From assembly GCA_016703645.1 (NCBI GenBank), contig JADJBR010000009.1, positions 1,127,501 through 1,191,500 on the forward strand: a DNA stretch of 64,000 nt. The letters run 5' to 3'. The notes beneath the pieces were generated by a model that saw only the letters and a program-made list of their open reading frames with translations, did no database searches and had not been told where the DNA came from. Below are positions 8,730 to 17,242 of the stretch, one piece after another. Position 1 is the first letter of the stretch, and each line of letters begins with the position of its first letter. The position numbers were made by a program, and so were the translations under genes. The DNA comes from Zoogloea sp. Lineage in GTDB: Bacteria; Pseudomonadota; Gammaproteobacteria; Burkholderiales; Rhodocyclaceae.

Positions 8730-9620
8730 GTGGACCCACGTGCAAGTCTCGCCGGTGTGGCTTTCGGTCTCGGTGCCTACGGCATCTGGGGCTTCTTTCC
8801 GCTGTTCTTCCGCCAACTCGGCCACGTCAGCCCGGTGGATCTGTTGTGCAATCGCGCGGCCTGGGGCTGCTTGTTTGTCAGCCTGATCCTCACCGCGCGC
8901 CACCACTGGCCAGCGACCCTTGCTGCGGCGCGGCGCCCCGGCACGGTGGCGCGTCTGGGCCTGGCGGCACTGCTGGTGGGGGCCAACTGGCTGGCCTTCC
9001 TGTGGGCGGTGGATCAGCGCCAGGTGGTGGCGTCCAGCCTGGGCTACTTTCTGACGCCGCTGGTGAATGTGCTGTTGGGCATGCTGGTGCTCAAGGAGCG
9101 CCTCAATGGCAAGGAGTGGGCCTCGGTGGGCCTGGCCGTGGCGGCCGTTGGCAGTGAGCTCCTGACGCTCGGCAGCCTGCCCTGGATCTCGCTGTTCATC
9201 GGCGGCAGCTTCGGGCTGTACGGGCTGGTGCGCAAGCAGGTGGCGGTGGATGCCGTTTCCGGCCTGTGGCTGGAAACCCTCACCCTGCTGCCCCTGATCG
9301 GCCTGTATACGCTGTGGCAGCAGGCCCAGGGGCACAGTGTGTTCACCGGCCACGATGCCCTGACCCAGGGCCTGCTGGCCCTGGCCGGGGTGCTCACGGC
9401 CCTGCCCTTGATGCTGTTCGCCGCCGCCACCCAGCGTCTCAACCTGGCCACGGTGGGCATGCTCATGTACATCAACCCGACCCTGCAGTTCCTCACGGCG
9501 GTGCTGCTCTTCGATGAAGCGCTGCAGCCCGCCCGCCTGCTGACCTTCGGGCTGATCTGTGCCGGTCTGCTCCTGTATAGCTGGAGCGGCTGGGAGAAGT
9601 ACCGGGCCAGCCAGGCCTGA
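8730..9620 (+). CDS. rarD: RarD-type EamA membrane transporter
   Basis: An inner-membrane protein of 296 residues with about ten transmembrane helices in two EamA repeats. The N-terminal GVAFGLGAYGIWGFFPLFF and the following PVDLLCNRAAW are typical of RarD, a drug/metabolite superfamily member linked by name to chloramphenicol sensitivity; its true substrate is not established. The start is a GTG at 8730 that lies just before the first helix; the ribosome binding site is weak. It is divergent from the DUF1840 gene and convergent with the large TIR-protein gene, with repeat copy B between. Confidence 0.8.
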   Translation: MDPRASLAGVAFGLGAYGIWGFFPLFFRQLGHVSPVDLLCNRAAWGCLFVSLILTARHHWPATLAAARRPGTVARLGLAALLVGANWLAFLWAVDQRQVVASSLGYFLTPLVNVLLGMLVLKERLNGKEWASVGLAVAAVGSELLTLGSLPWISLFIGGSFGLYGLVRKQVAVDAVSGLWLETLTLLPLIGLYTLWQQAQGHSVFTGHDALTQGLLALAGVLTALPLMLFAAATQRLNLATVGMLMYINPTLQFLTAVLLFDEALQPARLLTFGLICAGLLLYSWSGWEKYRASQA

Positions 9621-9745
9621 GCGGGTGTGAAGAAATCGTAGCGAGCGGTTCGGGTTCGCCTCGAGAAGCGCAGCCGTACAAGGGTACGGTGAGCATCGCA
9701 GGGGCGAAATCGGGTCGCGCAGCAGATTTACTCACATCCTCTGAG
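9617..9745. repeat. Palindromic intergenic element, copy B
   Basis: A full copy overlapping the stop codon of rarD. The outer arms are GAGCGGGTGTGAAGAAATC and GATTTACTCACATCCTCTGAG, the inner arms TAGCGAGCGGTTCGGG and GGCGAAATCGGGTCGCGC, and the central stem is CGTAC-AAGG-GTACG. It separates the convergent rarD gene and the TIR-protein operon, where it could end transcription from both sides. Confidence 0.8.
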
Positions 9746-9753
9746 CGGGCGGC

Positions 9754-12700
9754 TCAGGCCGCCGGTGGTGTGAAGCGGAACTCCGGGTCGCCCCAGGCCT
9801 GGAAGGCGCCCCAGGCAAGGCCGGTGGGCTCGGCCGTGGCGCAGGCCTCGAGGGCACCCGCGTGGGCGCCTGCGAAGGGCTCGCCTGCGCCCACCGCGGC
9901 CAGCAGGGTTTCGAAGTAGTGTCCGGCCAGACGGCGCTCCACCCCCCAGGCGCTGACCACCACACAGGGCACGCCCGCCTTCAGCAGGGCCGGGGCCATC
10001 TCCGCGCCGAAGTTTCTGCTGCCCGTGTGCGGATTGTCGAGGACCACCAGCGCGGGCAGGCTGCGCATCTGGCGCAGCTCCTCGACGCCCAGGAACATCC
10101 CGTCGCTGAGCACGAAGCCGGTGGCGGTCCGGCCGCTGTCCAGACGGTAGTCGTGCAGGTAGGTGCCGCTGATCATCAGGATGCCGAACTCCCGGGCGTA
10201 AAGATGCGCCACCACGCCCCGTGCGCCCTCGCCCATGCTCAGGCTGACCGCCATCCCGCGGGACGCCAGGGTGCGGCGGTAGCGGTCGAACAGCTCACCT
10301 TGCTCCGGCGGGGGCAGGCGGGGGTTCTCGTCGCCGTAGGTGCCGTCGCTGCTCGGGTTGCCGATGAGCAGGGCGGCGGGGTGTGGGGCGGCGCGCTGGA
10401 TGGAGAACAGGTTGCCGTCCGGGCGGCGGATCGCCGGCAAGGGGGCACTCAGGCCGTTCTGGTGCAAGGCCAGGATCAGCTCCCAGGGGTAGGCGGCGGC
10501 CCCCCTGTCCAGGAGCAGCCGGTAGCCATGGGCCGGCGGCAGGGTGGCGAAGTCGGCGGGGAGCAAGGGGTCGGTGATGAACTCCAGCATCTTCGGCAGA
10601 TCCGCCGGGTGCTCGCGCAGGGCGTCGCGGAACAGGGTGATGAAATCGTGCTGCAGGTGGCGGGTCCATTCGCGGCGACCGTTTTCGTCCAGCAGATAGT
10701 GCATCTTCCCGGGCTCGTTGCCGCGGACGGTCAGCAGGCGCAGCGCCACCGGTTCGGCTGGTGCCGGGGCGTCGAGGGCGGCGCGGATGTGGACGGCGGT
10801 GCGCTGGATGATGGACGGGAGGGCGTCGGGTTCGACGCTTGCAAGGTAGTGGCGCTGGCCGCTTTCGTCCCGGTTGGCGCAGGGGCGGGCGATCAGGGGG
10901 ATGAGGGTGTCCGGTGTGCCGTAGAGGGGGTCGACGAGGACCGGGACCACCGGTTTGCCCGATGCCAGGGCGCGCTGAATCTCGGCCATCTGGAAGGTGC
11001 TGAGGGTGGTGTCGCGGCCGATCACGCAGACGATGAGGTCGGCCCGGTCGAGCAGGGCGGCCAGATCCGCTGCCCAGTTCTCGCCCTGCACCAGGTCCAC
11101 ATCCCGGTTCACTTCCAGGTCCAGGGCCTCGAGGGCGGCGGCCAGGGGGCGCACGTATTGGCCGTAGGCGTGGGCGTAGGAGATGAAGACCCGCGGCCGG
11201 ATGCGCTCCGCCGGATGGAGGTCGGGCAGGGCCAGGTAGACGGGGCTGTCTACGGGGGCCTTTGAGCCGACATTCAGTATGTGATTGGCAATTGTTTCGC
11301 GTAGAGCTTGCGCTTCGCCATTGCTAAGAGCGGGACCGTTTTGCTGATAAACGATCAATCGACATCCGCCCAGGTCCGCCGGTACGGGGGAGCCTTCTTG
11401 GGCAAGCAGGATTGTCCGCGCGGGGCACATGCCCAAGCGCGCTCCGAGGGCGATAAGGACGTCCGGGGTGGCCAGGGTTAGATTGGCGATCACGAGTTCG
11501 GCTGACTGCAGTAGGCGTGTTGCCTCGTGATTGCCCGCGATGTCCTCGGGGTCATGGTGCAGGCATGCAAACCCCAGTTGCTGGGTACTTTCCAAGATGC
11601 ACTTGAAAGTGGTGTCGAGGTCGGTGCTCGGGCCTGAGCGTCTATCGCTGCGATCGCCGGATGCTTGCAGCACTAAACAGAGGCCGCCGCTGTCCGGCAG
11701 GGGAGGCTGTGGCAGGACGCCGACGGAACTCGTCAGCGCAGGAGGACGGAGCTTGCCGTCGGCGTAGATAGGGTTGGGAGACAAGGGCGTACCACCCGGC
11801 ATGGTGGTACGCGCCCCGATCCACCCGGCGAAGCGTGCCCGGGATTCGGCAGTGTCGGTTACTACTTCGTAGCGATGCACCAAGCCGAGGGTGAAGGCGC
11901 CCATAGGTAGCCACGCATCCTGACGGGTGATGAGCATCGCACCATCCCGCCGTAGGGCCAGGGCCACACCGAGGCGGTAGCAGGTGGTGGCATCGGCTCG
12001 GCTGAGGTCGCAGATGATCAAGTCCGCGTCAATCAGGCGCTGGTAGCGCTGGGCGTCGTTGGTGACAGGGCTACTGTCCAGATCCACATCGTTTTCGGCC
12101 AGGGCTGCCCGCACGAGTTCTGTGTCCAGCACGCCCGGCGCGCAGAGCAGGACAGCCCGCCGGCGCGGTGCGGCGGTGCCGCTGCTGTTGGCAGGCCTGT
12201 CCTCTGCCGGGAGAACGGCAGGGGGCTTGAGGACGATGTCGCCCACCTTCACTTCCTCGCCCAGGCATTCCAGCAGTTGCCGGGCTTCGTCCTCCTGCCC
12301 CCGGGCGAGGGCGTCGAGGCCGCGGGCGTAGGCCAGCAGTTCCTGCTCGCCGGCCAGGGGCAGCTCGATGGCGGCGGCCAGCCCGCCCAGGCGCACGGCC
12401 GCGGCGGCGGGCCCGTCGGTGGCCTGGCGCAGGGCATCGGCGAAGGCATGGGCGGCGCTGGACGGTTCGAGGAAGGCCAGGGCCACCCAGCGCTGGATGG
12501 CCAGGTACTCGGCCAGTTGCGGGTCGGCGTTGCGGGTGGCGTACTGTTCGGCTTCTTCCACGTAGCGCCACAGCAGTTCGGCGACACGCCGGCTGCGTGG
12601 GCGCGGGTCGTCCCGGTAGCGGGCGCGCAGCAGGGCCAGACCGTGCCAGCGCACCTGCGGGTCGATGCGGTAGTAGCCGCCGCCGAGGGCGGTGGCGAGG

Positions 12701-12918
12701 GGAGAGAAGAGGATGTCGGCTTCGAGGCTGTGATCGGTGCCGGGCTGGAAGTTGACCCGGATGAGGTGCAGCAGCTCGGGGCGCAGGGTTTCCGGCAGGC
12801 AGGCGTGGATCAGCAGGAGCAGGGCGTCGCGGCCGTAGTCGGCTGCGAACTGCGCCAGGGCGGCGTAGGCCTGTTGCTTGTCGAGGGGCTGCTGGCCGAG
12901 GGCGTCGGGGTAGGGCAT
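9754..12918 (-). CDS. Multi-domain TIR effector with degenerate CHAT-like C-terminus (vWA-MoxR-type conflict system)
   Basis: A 1054-residue cytoplasmic protein, last gene of the vWA-MoxR operon. Residues 1-230 form a helical module with EADILFSPLA, of a kind I associate with effectors in such loci. About 250-370 and 405-530 are two Rossmann-like domains with the DRHyd-type pattern (ADLIICDLSRAD then YRLGVALALR; AELVIANLTLATPD then LGARLGM). A TIR domain spans about 572-690 (RVFISYAHAY near 576; E646 in the STFQMAEI motif fits the NADase glutamate). Residues 800-1054 resemble a CHAT protease domain, but the catalytic histidine region reads ISGTYLHD and the cysteine region LVVLDNPHTG, so both catalytic residues seem lost. 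It probably consumes NAD when the ATPase partner signals infection; that is inference. Confidence 0.8.
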   Translation of the reverse strand: MPYPDALGQQPLDKQQAYAALAQFAADYGRDALLLLIHACLPETLRPELLHLIRVNFQPGTDHSLEADILFSPLATALGGGYYRIDPQVRWHGLALLRARYRDDPRPRSRRVAELLWRYVEEAEQYATRNADPQLAEYLAIQRWVALAFLEPSSAAHAFADALRQATDGPAAAAVRLGGLAAAIELPLAGEQELLAYARGLDALARGQEDEARQLLECLGEEVKVGDIVLKPPAVLPAEDRPANSSGTAAPRRRAVLLCAPGVLDTELVRAALAENDVDLDSSPVTNDAQRYQRLIDADLIICDLSRADATTCYRLGVALALRRDGAMLITRQDAWLPMGAFTLGLVHRYEVVTDTAESRARFAGWIGARTTMPGGTPLSPNPIYADGKLRPPALTSSVGVLPQPPLPDSGGLCLVLQASGDRSDRRSGPSTDLDTTFKCILESTQQLGFACLHHDPEDIAGNHEATRLLQSAELVIANLTLATPDVLIALGARLGMCPARTILLAQEGSPVPADLGGCRLIVYQQNGPALSNGEAQALRETIANHILNVGSKAPVDSPVYLALPDLHPAERIRPRVFISYAHAYGQYVRPLAAALEALDLEVNRDVDLVQGENWAADLAALLDRADLIVCVIGRDTTLSTFQMAEIQRALASGKPVVPVLVDPLYGTPDTLIPLIARPCANRDESGQRHYLASVEPDALPSIIQRTAVHIRAALDAPAPAEPVALRLLTVRGNEPGKMHYLLDENGRREWTRHLQHDFITLFRDALREHPADLPKMLEFITDPLLPADFATLPPAHGYRLLLDRGAAAYPWELILALHQNGLSAPLPAIRRPDGNLFSIQRAAPHPAALLIGNPSSDGTYGDENPRLPPPEQGELFDRYRRTLASRGMAVSLSMGEGARGVVAHLYAREFGILMISGTYLHDYRLDSGRTATGFVLSDGMFLGVEELRQMRSLPALVVLDNPHTGSRNFGAEMAPALLKAGVPCVVVSAWGVERRLAGHYFETLLAAVGAGEPFAGAHAGALEACATAEPTGLAWGAFQAWGDPEFRFTPPAA

Positions 12919-12925
12919 GGCCGGG

Positions 12926-14089
12926 CTATTTGTTGCCGCGCAGGATGTCGATGGCCCGCAGCAGGTGGGTGGCGTCCAGGGGCAGCATGGGCACGCGGGT
13001 GTTGGCGGCGATGAGCTCGGCGGTGGTGCCGGCCCAGCGGGCGCGGGGCATGGGGTTGAGCCATACGATGGCCGGGCAGTGGGTCAGCAGTTCGTCCAGC
13101 AGGTCGGCGGTCTGGTTGGCGCGCCGCCGGTTGAGGTAGCCCCGGGCGCTGCCGGCGTCGCTGACGATGAGCAGACCGGCGCCGTTGAAGCGGCGCAGGA
13201 CGTCGCCAAGGGGCTGCGGGTCGCGCAGGTCGGGCCGGGCGTAGAGCTGGCGGCGCGGCAGGTTGCTGAAATAGCCGGTCTCGGCCCGGGCCAGACGGCC
13301 GAAGGGGAGGGATTCGGTGAGGCTGACCAGGAAGGGGCGCCAGGGGTCCATGCTCGGGCTGGTGTCGGCGAGGATCAGCAGGCGCGCGGCGTTGCTGCGC
13401 CGGGGCCGGCATGCCGGGCGCAGGAGCAGGCCGCGGCGGCAGCGCTCTTCCACGGTGGCGTCGATGTCGAGTTCGGTGCGCGGGCCGCCGCGGGTGCCGC
13501 GCCGGTAGCGGCGCCACAGGACGGTCAGGTCGCGGGGCTTGATCAGGGCCTGGGGATGGAGCACGTAGTCCTCGCCCAGTGCCGGGCTGAGCGGCAAGCG
13601 TGGAACAGGCAGGCCGGTGCCCTCCTGGACGGAAGAGAAGCTGATGCGCGCCCGGGGCGTGGCCGGATCATCGCCGGGGGCCATGGCGGGGTTGTCCGGG
13701 GTGTGGCCGCCGGGGGCGGCGGCGGGGCTGCCGATGCTTGTCGGGGGGGCGGGTGTGGCGGTGCCAACGGTGCCCGGGGTGTCGGCCCGCGCTGCGTCCA
13801 GGTGGGCCAGCGTGGCATCGACGGCGGCGAGCAGGTCGGCCGGCGTCGCCGGGATGTGGGCGAACCAGCGTGCGATGAGGCGGTGCTCTTCATCGGAGCG
13901 CGCCCACAGGGTCTGGGCCAGGCGGACCAGGGCCTGGCGTTCGCCCTGGCCGTCGGGGCTGCTGCCATAGCCGGCGGCCAGGGCGCGCAGGCCGTCCAGG
14001 TAGTCACGGGTGCCGATGGGCACGCCCTGGGCCACGAGTTCGCGAAACAGGCCGTGGAGCAGGGGTGGCAGGGCCGGGGGGTGTGTCAC
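12926..14089 (-). CDS. vWA-domain protein of the MoxR conflict operon
   Basis: A 387-residue cytoplasmic protein. The C-terminal von Willebrand A domain carries the metal-ion site DTSPS at 242-246. The first 100 residues are helical (LLHGLFRELVAQGVPIGTRDY), followed by a Pro/Ala-rich linker at about 100-140. Such proteins couple a MoxR AAA+ ATPase to its targets. The GTG at 14089 overlaps the stop of the ATPase gene in the sequence GTGA, which fixes the start and implies coupled translation. The TIR gene starts 7 bases after its stop. An upstream extension to 14302 would be read through the ATPase gene in the wrong frame and is discounted. Confidence 0.85.
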   Translation of the reverse strand: MTHPPALPPLLHGLFRELVAQGVPIGTRDYLDGLRALAAGYGSSPDGQGERQALVRLAQTLWARSDEEHRLIARWFAHIPATPADLLAAVDATLAHLDAARADTPGTVGTATPAPPTSIGSPAAAPGGHTPDNPAMAPGDDPATPRARISFSSVQEGTGLPVPRLPLSPALGEDYVLHPQALIKPRDLTVLWRRYRRGTRGGPRTELDIDATVEERCRRGLLLRPACRPRRSNAARLLILADTSPSMDPWRPFLVSLTESLPFGRLARAETGYFSNLPRRQLYARPDLRDPQPLGDVLRRFNGAGLLIVSDAGSARGYLNRRRANQTADLLDELLTHCPAIVWLNPMPRARWAGTTAELIAANTRVPMLPLDATHLLRAIDILRGNK

Positions 14090-15018
14090 CGGCCGGCCTC
14101 GTCGGTGGTGCGGGCGCTGTAACGGCGGATGTCGTCGCGGATCTTGAAGAGCAGGGCCTGGTCGCTGGCGGCCAGGTCGTCCGGCCGGATGTCCTCGGCC
14201 CGGCGGCCCTTCCAGTGCAGCACCCGCACCCAGTCCACCAGCTCGCTGGTGGCCGGGAGCTTTTGCAGCTTGAGGTCGTGGGCGCGCTGGCGGATCTCGC
14301 AAAAACGCGCCACGGCGCCGGCGATCAGGGTGTCACTGAGGGCATCCACGCGGGTGGCCAGGTTCCTGCGCACGATCTCGGCGAGCATGGCCGGGTCGCT
14401 GGGGAAGTCTAGCTGCACATACAGGCAGCGCCGCAGGAAGGGTTCGGGGAGCTGCTTTTCCCGGTTGCTGGTGATGAGCACGATGGGGCGGGTACCCTCC
14501 GGCGGGCCGCTCACGTGCCGCCCGAAGCCCCGCTCGTCCATGCAGGCCGCGTTCTCGTCGGCGGGCAGGTCTTCGATATCGAACTCGAAGCGGTCGAGAA
14601 CGTCGAGGAGGTCATTGGGAAAATCGATGTCGGCCTTGTCCACTTCATCGATCAGCACCACGCCGGGCCGGCCCTGCCGGATGGCGCGGCCCAGGGGTTC
14701 CAGGCTGATGTAGGGGTGGATGTGGTGGGCTCGGGTGTTGGTGCGATCCTGGGCGTCCTGCAGGCGGCGCAGGGCGTCGAAGCGGTAGAGCAGATCCTTG
14801 GCCTGGCTGGTGCTCTTGACCGTCACGGCGATCACCTCGCCGAGGCCGAGCTCTTCGGCAATGGCGCCGGCCAGACGGGTCTTGCCGCAGCCGGCCTCGC
14901 CCTCCACCAGCAGCGGGCGGCCCAGGTGGATGGCCAGGTTGACGATCTCGGCGGTCTGGGGCGAGGCGATGTAGCCGGCGCTTTGCTGGCCGGTGTAGGT
15001 GGCGTAGGGATGGGGCAC
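14086..15018 (-). CDS. MoxR-family AAA+ ATPase
   Basis: A 310-residue ATPase. Walker A is GEAGCGKT at 40-47, Walker B is VVLIDEVDKAD with D124 and E125, and the sensor region reads PIVLITSNREKQLPEPFLRR, as in MoxR proteins. These oligomeric ATPases act with vWA proteins as chaperones or switches. Here it lies between the DUF4062 protein and the vWA protein, which starts inside its stop codon. In vWA-MoxR conflict systems (Aravind group) the pair is thought to sense a threat and release an effector; in this operon the effector candidate is the TIR protein. The assignment of the family is firm; the role is inferred from the neighbours. Confidence 0.88.
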   Translation of the reverse strand: MPHPYATYTGQQSAGYIASPQTAEIVNLAIHLGRPLLVEGEAGCGKTRLAGAIAEELGLGEVIAVTVKSTSQAKDLLYRFDALRRLQDAQDRTNTRAHHIHPYISLEPLGRAIRQGRPGVVLIDEVDKADIDFPNDLLDVLDRFEFDIEDLPADENAACMDERGFGRHVSGPPEGTRPIVLITSNREKQLPEPFLRRCLYVQLDFPSDPAMLAEIVRRNLATRVDALSDTLIAGAVARFCEIRQRAHDLKLQKLPATSELVDWVRVLHWKGRRAEDIRPDDLAASDQALLFKIRDDIRRYSARTTDEAGR

Positions 15019-15036
15019 GGGCGCTTTCCTTTGTGG

Positions 15037-16395
15037 TCAGTCCGCCCAGAAGCCATTGAGGGCGAGGCGGTTGTAGACATCGGTGGGGGGCTTGCCGGCG
15101 GCGTCCGCCGCGTCGGCGGCGATGGCCCGGCGTTGCGGGGCGTTCAGGTTGCGGCAGCTTTGTTCGAGCCACGCTTCCACGTCTTCGTCGGTGAGGGCGG
15201 TCAGCCCGGGCAGGGCCTGCAGGCAGCGGAAGTCGGTGGCGTCGGTGTCCTCTGACTGCACCAGGGCCTCGGCCGGGGCGGCCAGGGGGGCGTGATCGAT
15301 GACGACACAGATCAGCCGGTGGGGGGGCGTGCGGTCACCGGTCGCGAGCGCATCCACCAGGGGGCGCCAGAAGCCCGTGACGAAGTCGGTGAGCCGGTTC
15401 GGGTCGCTCCCGACGGAAGGCAGGATGAACAGCAGGGGCGCGTCCTCAAGGCGTGCCAGCACACGGCCCGCCAGGCGGCCCACATCCGGCCCCTCCAGGC
15501 TGGGTACCCGGAGCAGGGCGCCGAGCTGAGGGATCAGGGCCGCCGACCCGTGGCCGTAGAGCGGCTGCCCGAAGAGGACGCTCATCTCCTCGTCCTGCCC
15601 CCAGGCGTACAGGGCCTGGGCAAACTGGAGCTGTCCCCAGTTCTCGGGGCCGTGGACCAGGAAGGCGGCCGCCAGGCTGTCCGCCTGTTTGCACACTGCG
15701 CGGCGGGCACGCTTGAGGGCCTTCATCTGGGGCTCGCGGCCGATGGCGCCCAGCTCGCTGTCGGGGATCCTGCCGATGGCGGCCGGAGGGCTGTCGGGGG
15801 CCTCGCGGATGAGTTTCTGGTTCCAGTGATGGATGGTGCTGACCAGCCCGGCCACCAGGTCGATGGTGTCGTTGAACGGGTTGATGAGGCGGCCCGGCCC
15901 GCCGGCCCAGGTGACGACCGCGGCCTTGAAGTCGGCCTGCTTCTGTCGGGATGCCTCGCGGACCGCCTCGTCCGGGAATTCCTCGGCGAGGACGGCCTCG
16001 GCGCTGGCCTTGAGCGCCCGGTCGGCCTCGCTGCCGGTGCGCGGGATGAAGAGGAAGAGGGGCGGCGTGTGGCAGGCCCGCCAGTGATGGGTGGCCCAGC
16101 GGAACTCCAGTTCGGTGATGGATTCCTGGAAGCCGGGGGGCGTCCACCCGTAGCGATGGCCGAACAGCCCCACATAGCCGTCACAGGCGGTGAGCTTGTC
16201 GCGGCACACGTCCTCAACGTAGGCCGCCGGGTTGGTCCAGTCTTCCTGCAGGGTGATGAGCACCGGGATCTTTTCCACGGCGCGCTTGATGTCCTTGCGG
16301 GGCGTCTCGCAATCCCGCGCGGTGGCGCTCAGGAAGAGGGAGCCTATTTCCGGCAAGGGCCTGGGCATGGTGTTGGGCTGGGGGCGGTGAGGCAA
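15037..16395 (-). CDS. DUF4062 protein with inactive STAND-like C-terminal half
   Basis: A 452-residue protein, first gene of the conflict operon and 18 bases upstream of the ATPase gene. Residues 15-105 match DUF4062, a TIR-like fold: FLSATARDCETPR, then YVGLFGHRYGW and SITELEFRWA. From about residue 235 comes a region like inactive STAND NTPases: AAFLVHGPENWGQLQ stands where a P-loop would be but lacks the GK(S/T). DUF4062 and STAND-like parts are common in bacterial immune proteins as sensors or adaptors. An ATG at 16368 is an alternative start. Whether it belongs functionally to the MoxR operon is inferred from spacing and strand. Confidence 0.7.
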   Translation of the reverse strand: MPHRPQPNTMPRPLPEIGSLFLSATARDCETPRKDIKRAVEKIPVLITLQEDWTNPAAYVEDVCRDKLTACDGYVGLFGHRYGWTPPGFQESITELEFRWATHHWRACHTPPLFLFIPRTGSEADRALKASAEAVLAEEFPDEAVREASRQKQADFKAAVVTWAGGPGRLINPFNDTIDLVAGLVSTIHHWNQKLIREAPDSPPAAIGRIPDSELGAIGREPQMKALKRARRAVCKQADSLAAAFLVHGPENWGQLQFAQALYAWGQDEEMSVLFGQPLYGHGSAALIPQLGALLRVPSLEGPDVGRLAGRVLARLEDAPLLFILPSVGSDPNRLTDFVTGFWRPLVDALATGDRTPPHRLICVVIDHAPLAAPAEALVQSEDTDATDFRCLQALPGLTALTDEDVEAWLEQSCRNLNAPQRRAIAADAADAAGKPPTDVYNRLALNGFWAD

Positions 16396-16504
16396 TAATT
16401 ATGGCAGAAGCCTGCACGGGCTCCGCGGTAGGCAGAGCAGCCCGCTGGGCATTCTCACTTGCGCCCATCGCCGAGGTGTGGCGTGGTGTGCTTGCAAGTT
16501 GGAT

Positions 16505-17239
16505 CTATAGCGCCTTGCTGCAGAAGGCCCATGCCGCCGGATGTCTCTGAAAGAGGTCGGAAAATGGTGCAATAGTCTGCCCTGTCCTGCCAAAACACCA
16601 GCCCAGGAGGCCGTGGTCATCGGCCTGATTCAATTCGTCGAAAAGGGCTTGTTCGTTGATGACGTCCTTTGCCAATGCGCTCCGGACGACCGCAGACAAG
16701 CGCCTGAAACCGGCCTGATATCCAGCAGCCACGGCCTCTCGTTGATCGAGCATGAACACCTCGACAGTCTTGCTGCCTTTTGTTGACCAGTCGTTCGCTC
16801 GAATGTCAAAGCGTGCGGTCAGGTTGCCGGTATCCGGGTCAAAGTCGAGGTGAAGCCACGGGTCTTCGGCACACGGGTCGATCAACAGAGGCTGGTCACC
16901 GAGCATCGGAAATTGACTTCCTTTGAGGCGGCCACATTCGGTGCAGCAGAGCAGTAGGTTGGCCCACTGGAATGCGTGTTGCGGGTAGCGGGCCTTGGGG
17001 CGGAAATGCTCGATGTCCGCCCCATGGGAATCGACGCAATACATGCACCTTTCCCGCTTGCCCATCATCTTCTGCAAGACGGCGAGGACCGATTTCAGGG
17101 TCTTGGTCTGGCGCGCGGATTTCCATTCCTTCTCGATATCCAGAGCCCCCAGAGCTTGCTTGGTGTCGACTGAGGATTGCCGTCCTTCGAGATAACGCCG
17201 TTCGGACTTTGGCAAGTCCGGACGCTTGAGTCGCCGCAT
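16505..17239 (-). CDS. ptuB: Septu system HNH nuclease PtuB
   Basis: A 244-residue HNH endonuclease, the cutting partner of PtuA in Septu anti-phage systems. The zinc and catalytic motifs are clear: C65xxC68, then IEHFRPK with H78, WANLLLCC with N94, and C99xxC102 followed by GRLKG. The first 60 residues are basic and probably contact PtuA or DNA. It starts 3 bases after the ptuA stop, so translation is coupled. Base composition is visibly more A/T-rich than the surrounding metabolic genes, a sign of acquisition from elsewhere. The C-terminal third is less conserved and helical. Confidence 0.85.
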   Translation of the reverse strand: MRRLKRPDLPKSERRYLEGRQSSVDTKQALGALDIEKEWKSARQTKTLKSVLAVLQKMMGKRERCMYCVDSHGADIEHFRPKARYPQHAFQWANLLLCCTECGRLKGSQFPMLGDQPLLIDPCAEDPWLHLDFDPDTGNLTARFDIRANDWSTKGSKTVEVFMLDQREAVAAGYQAGFRRLSAVVRSALAKDVINEQALFDELNQADDHGLLGWCFGRTGQTIAPFSDLFQRHPAAWAFCSKAL

Positions 17240-17242
17240 GGA

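Noticed and set aside
9617..9745. CRISPR repeat
   Set aside because: The elements are dispersed single copies with inverted arms, not short direct repeats with spacers.
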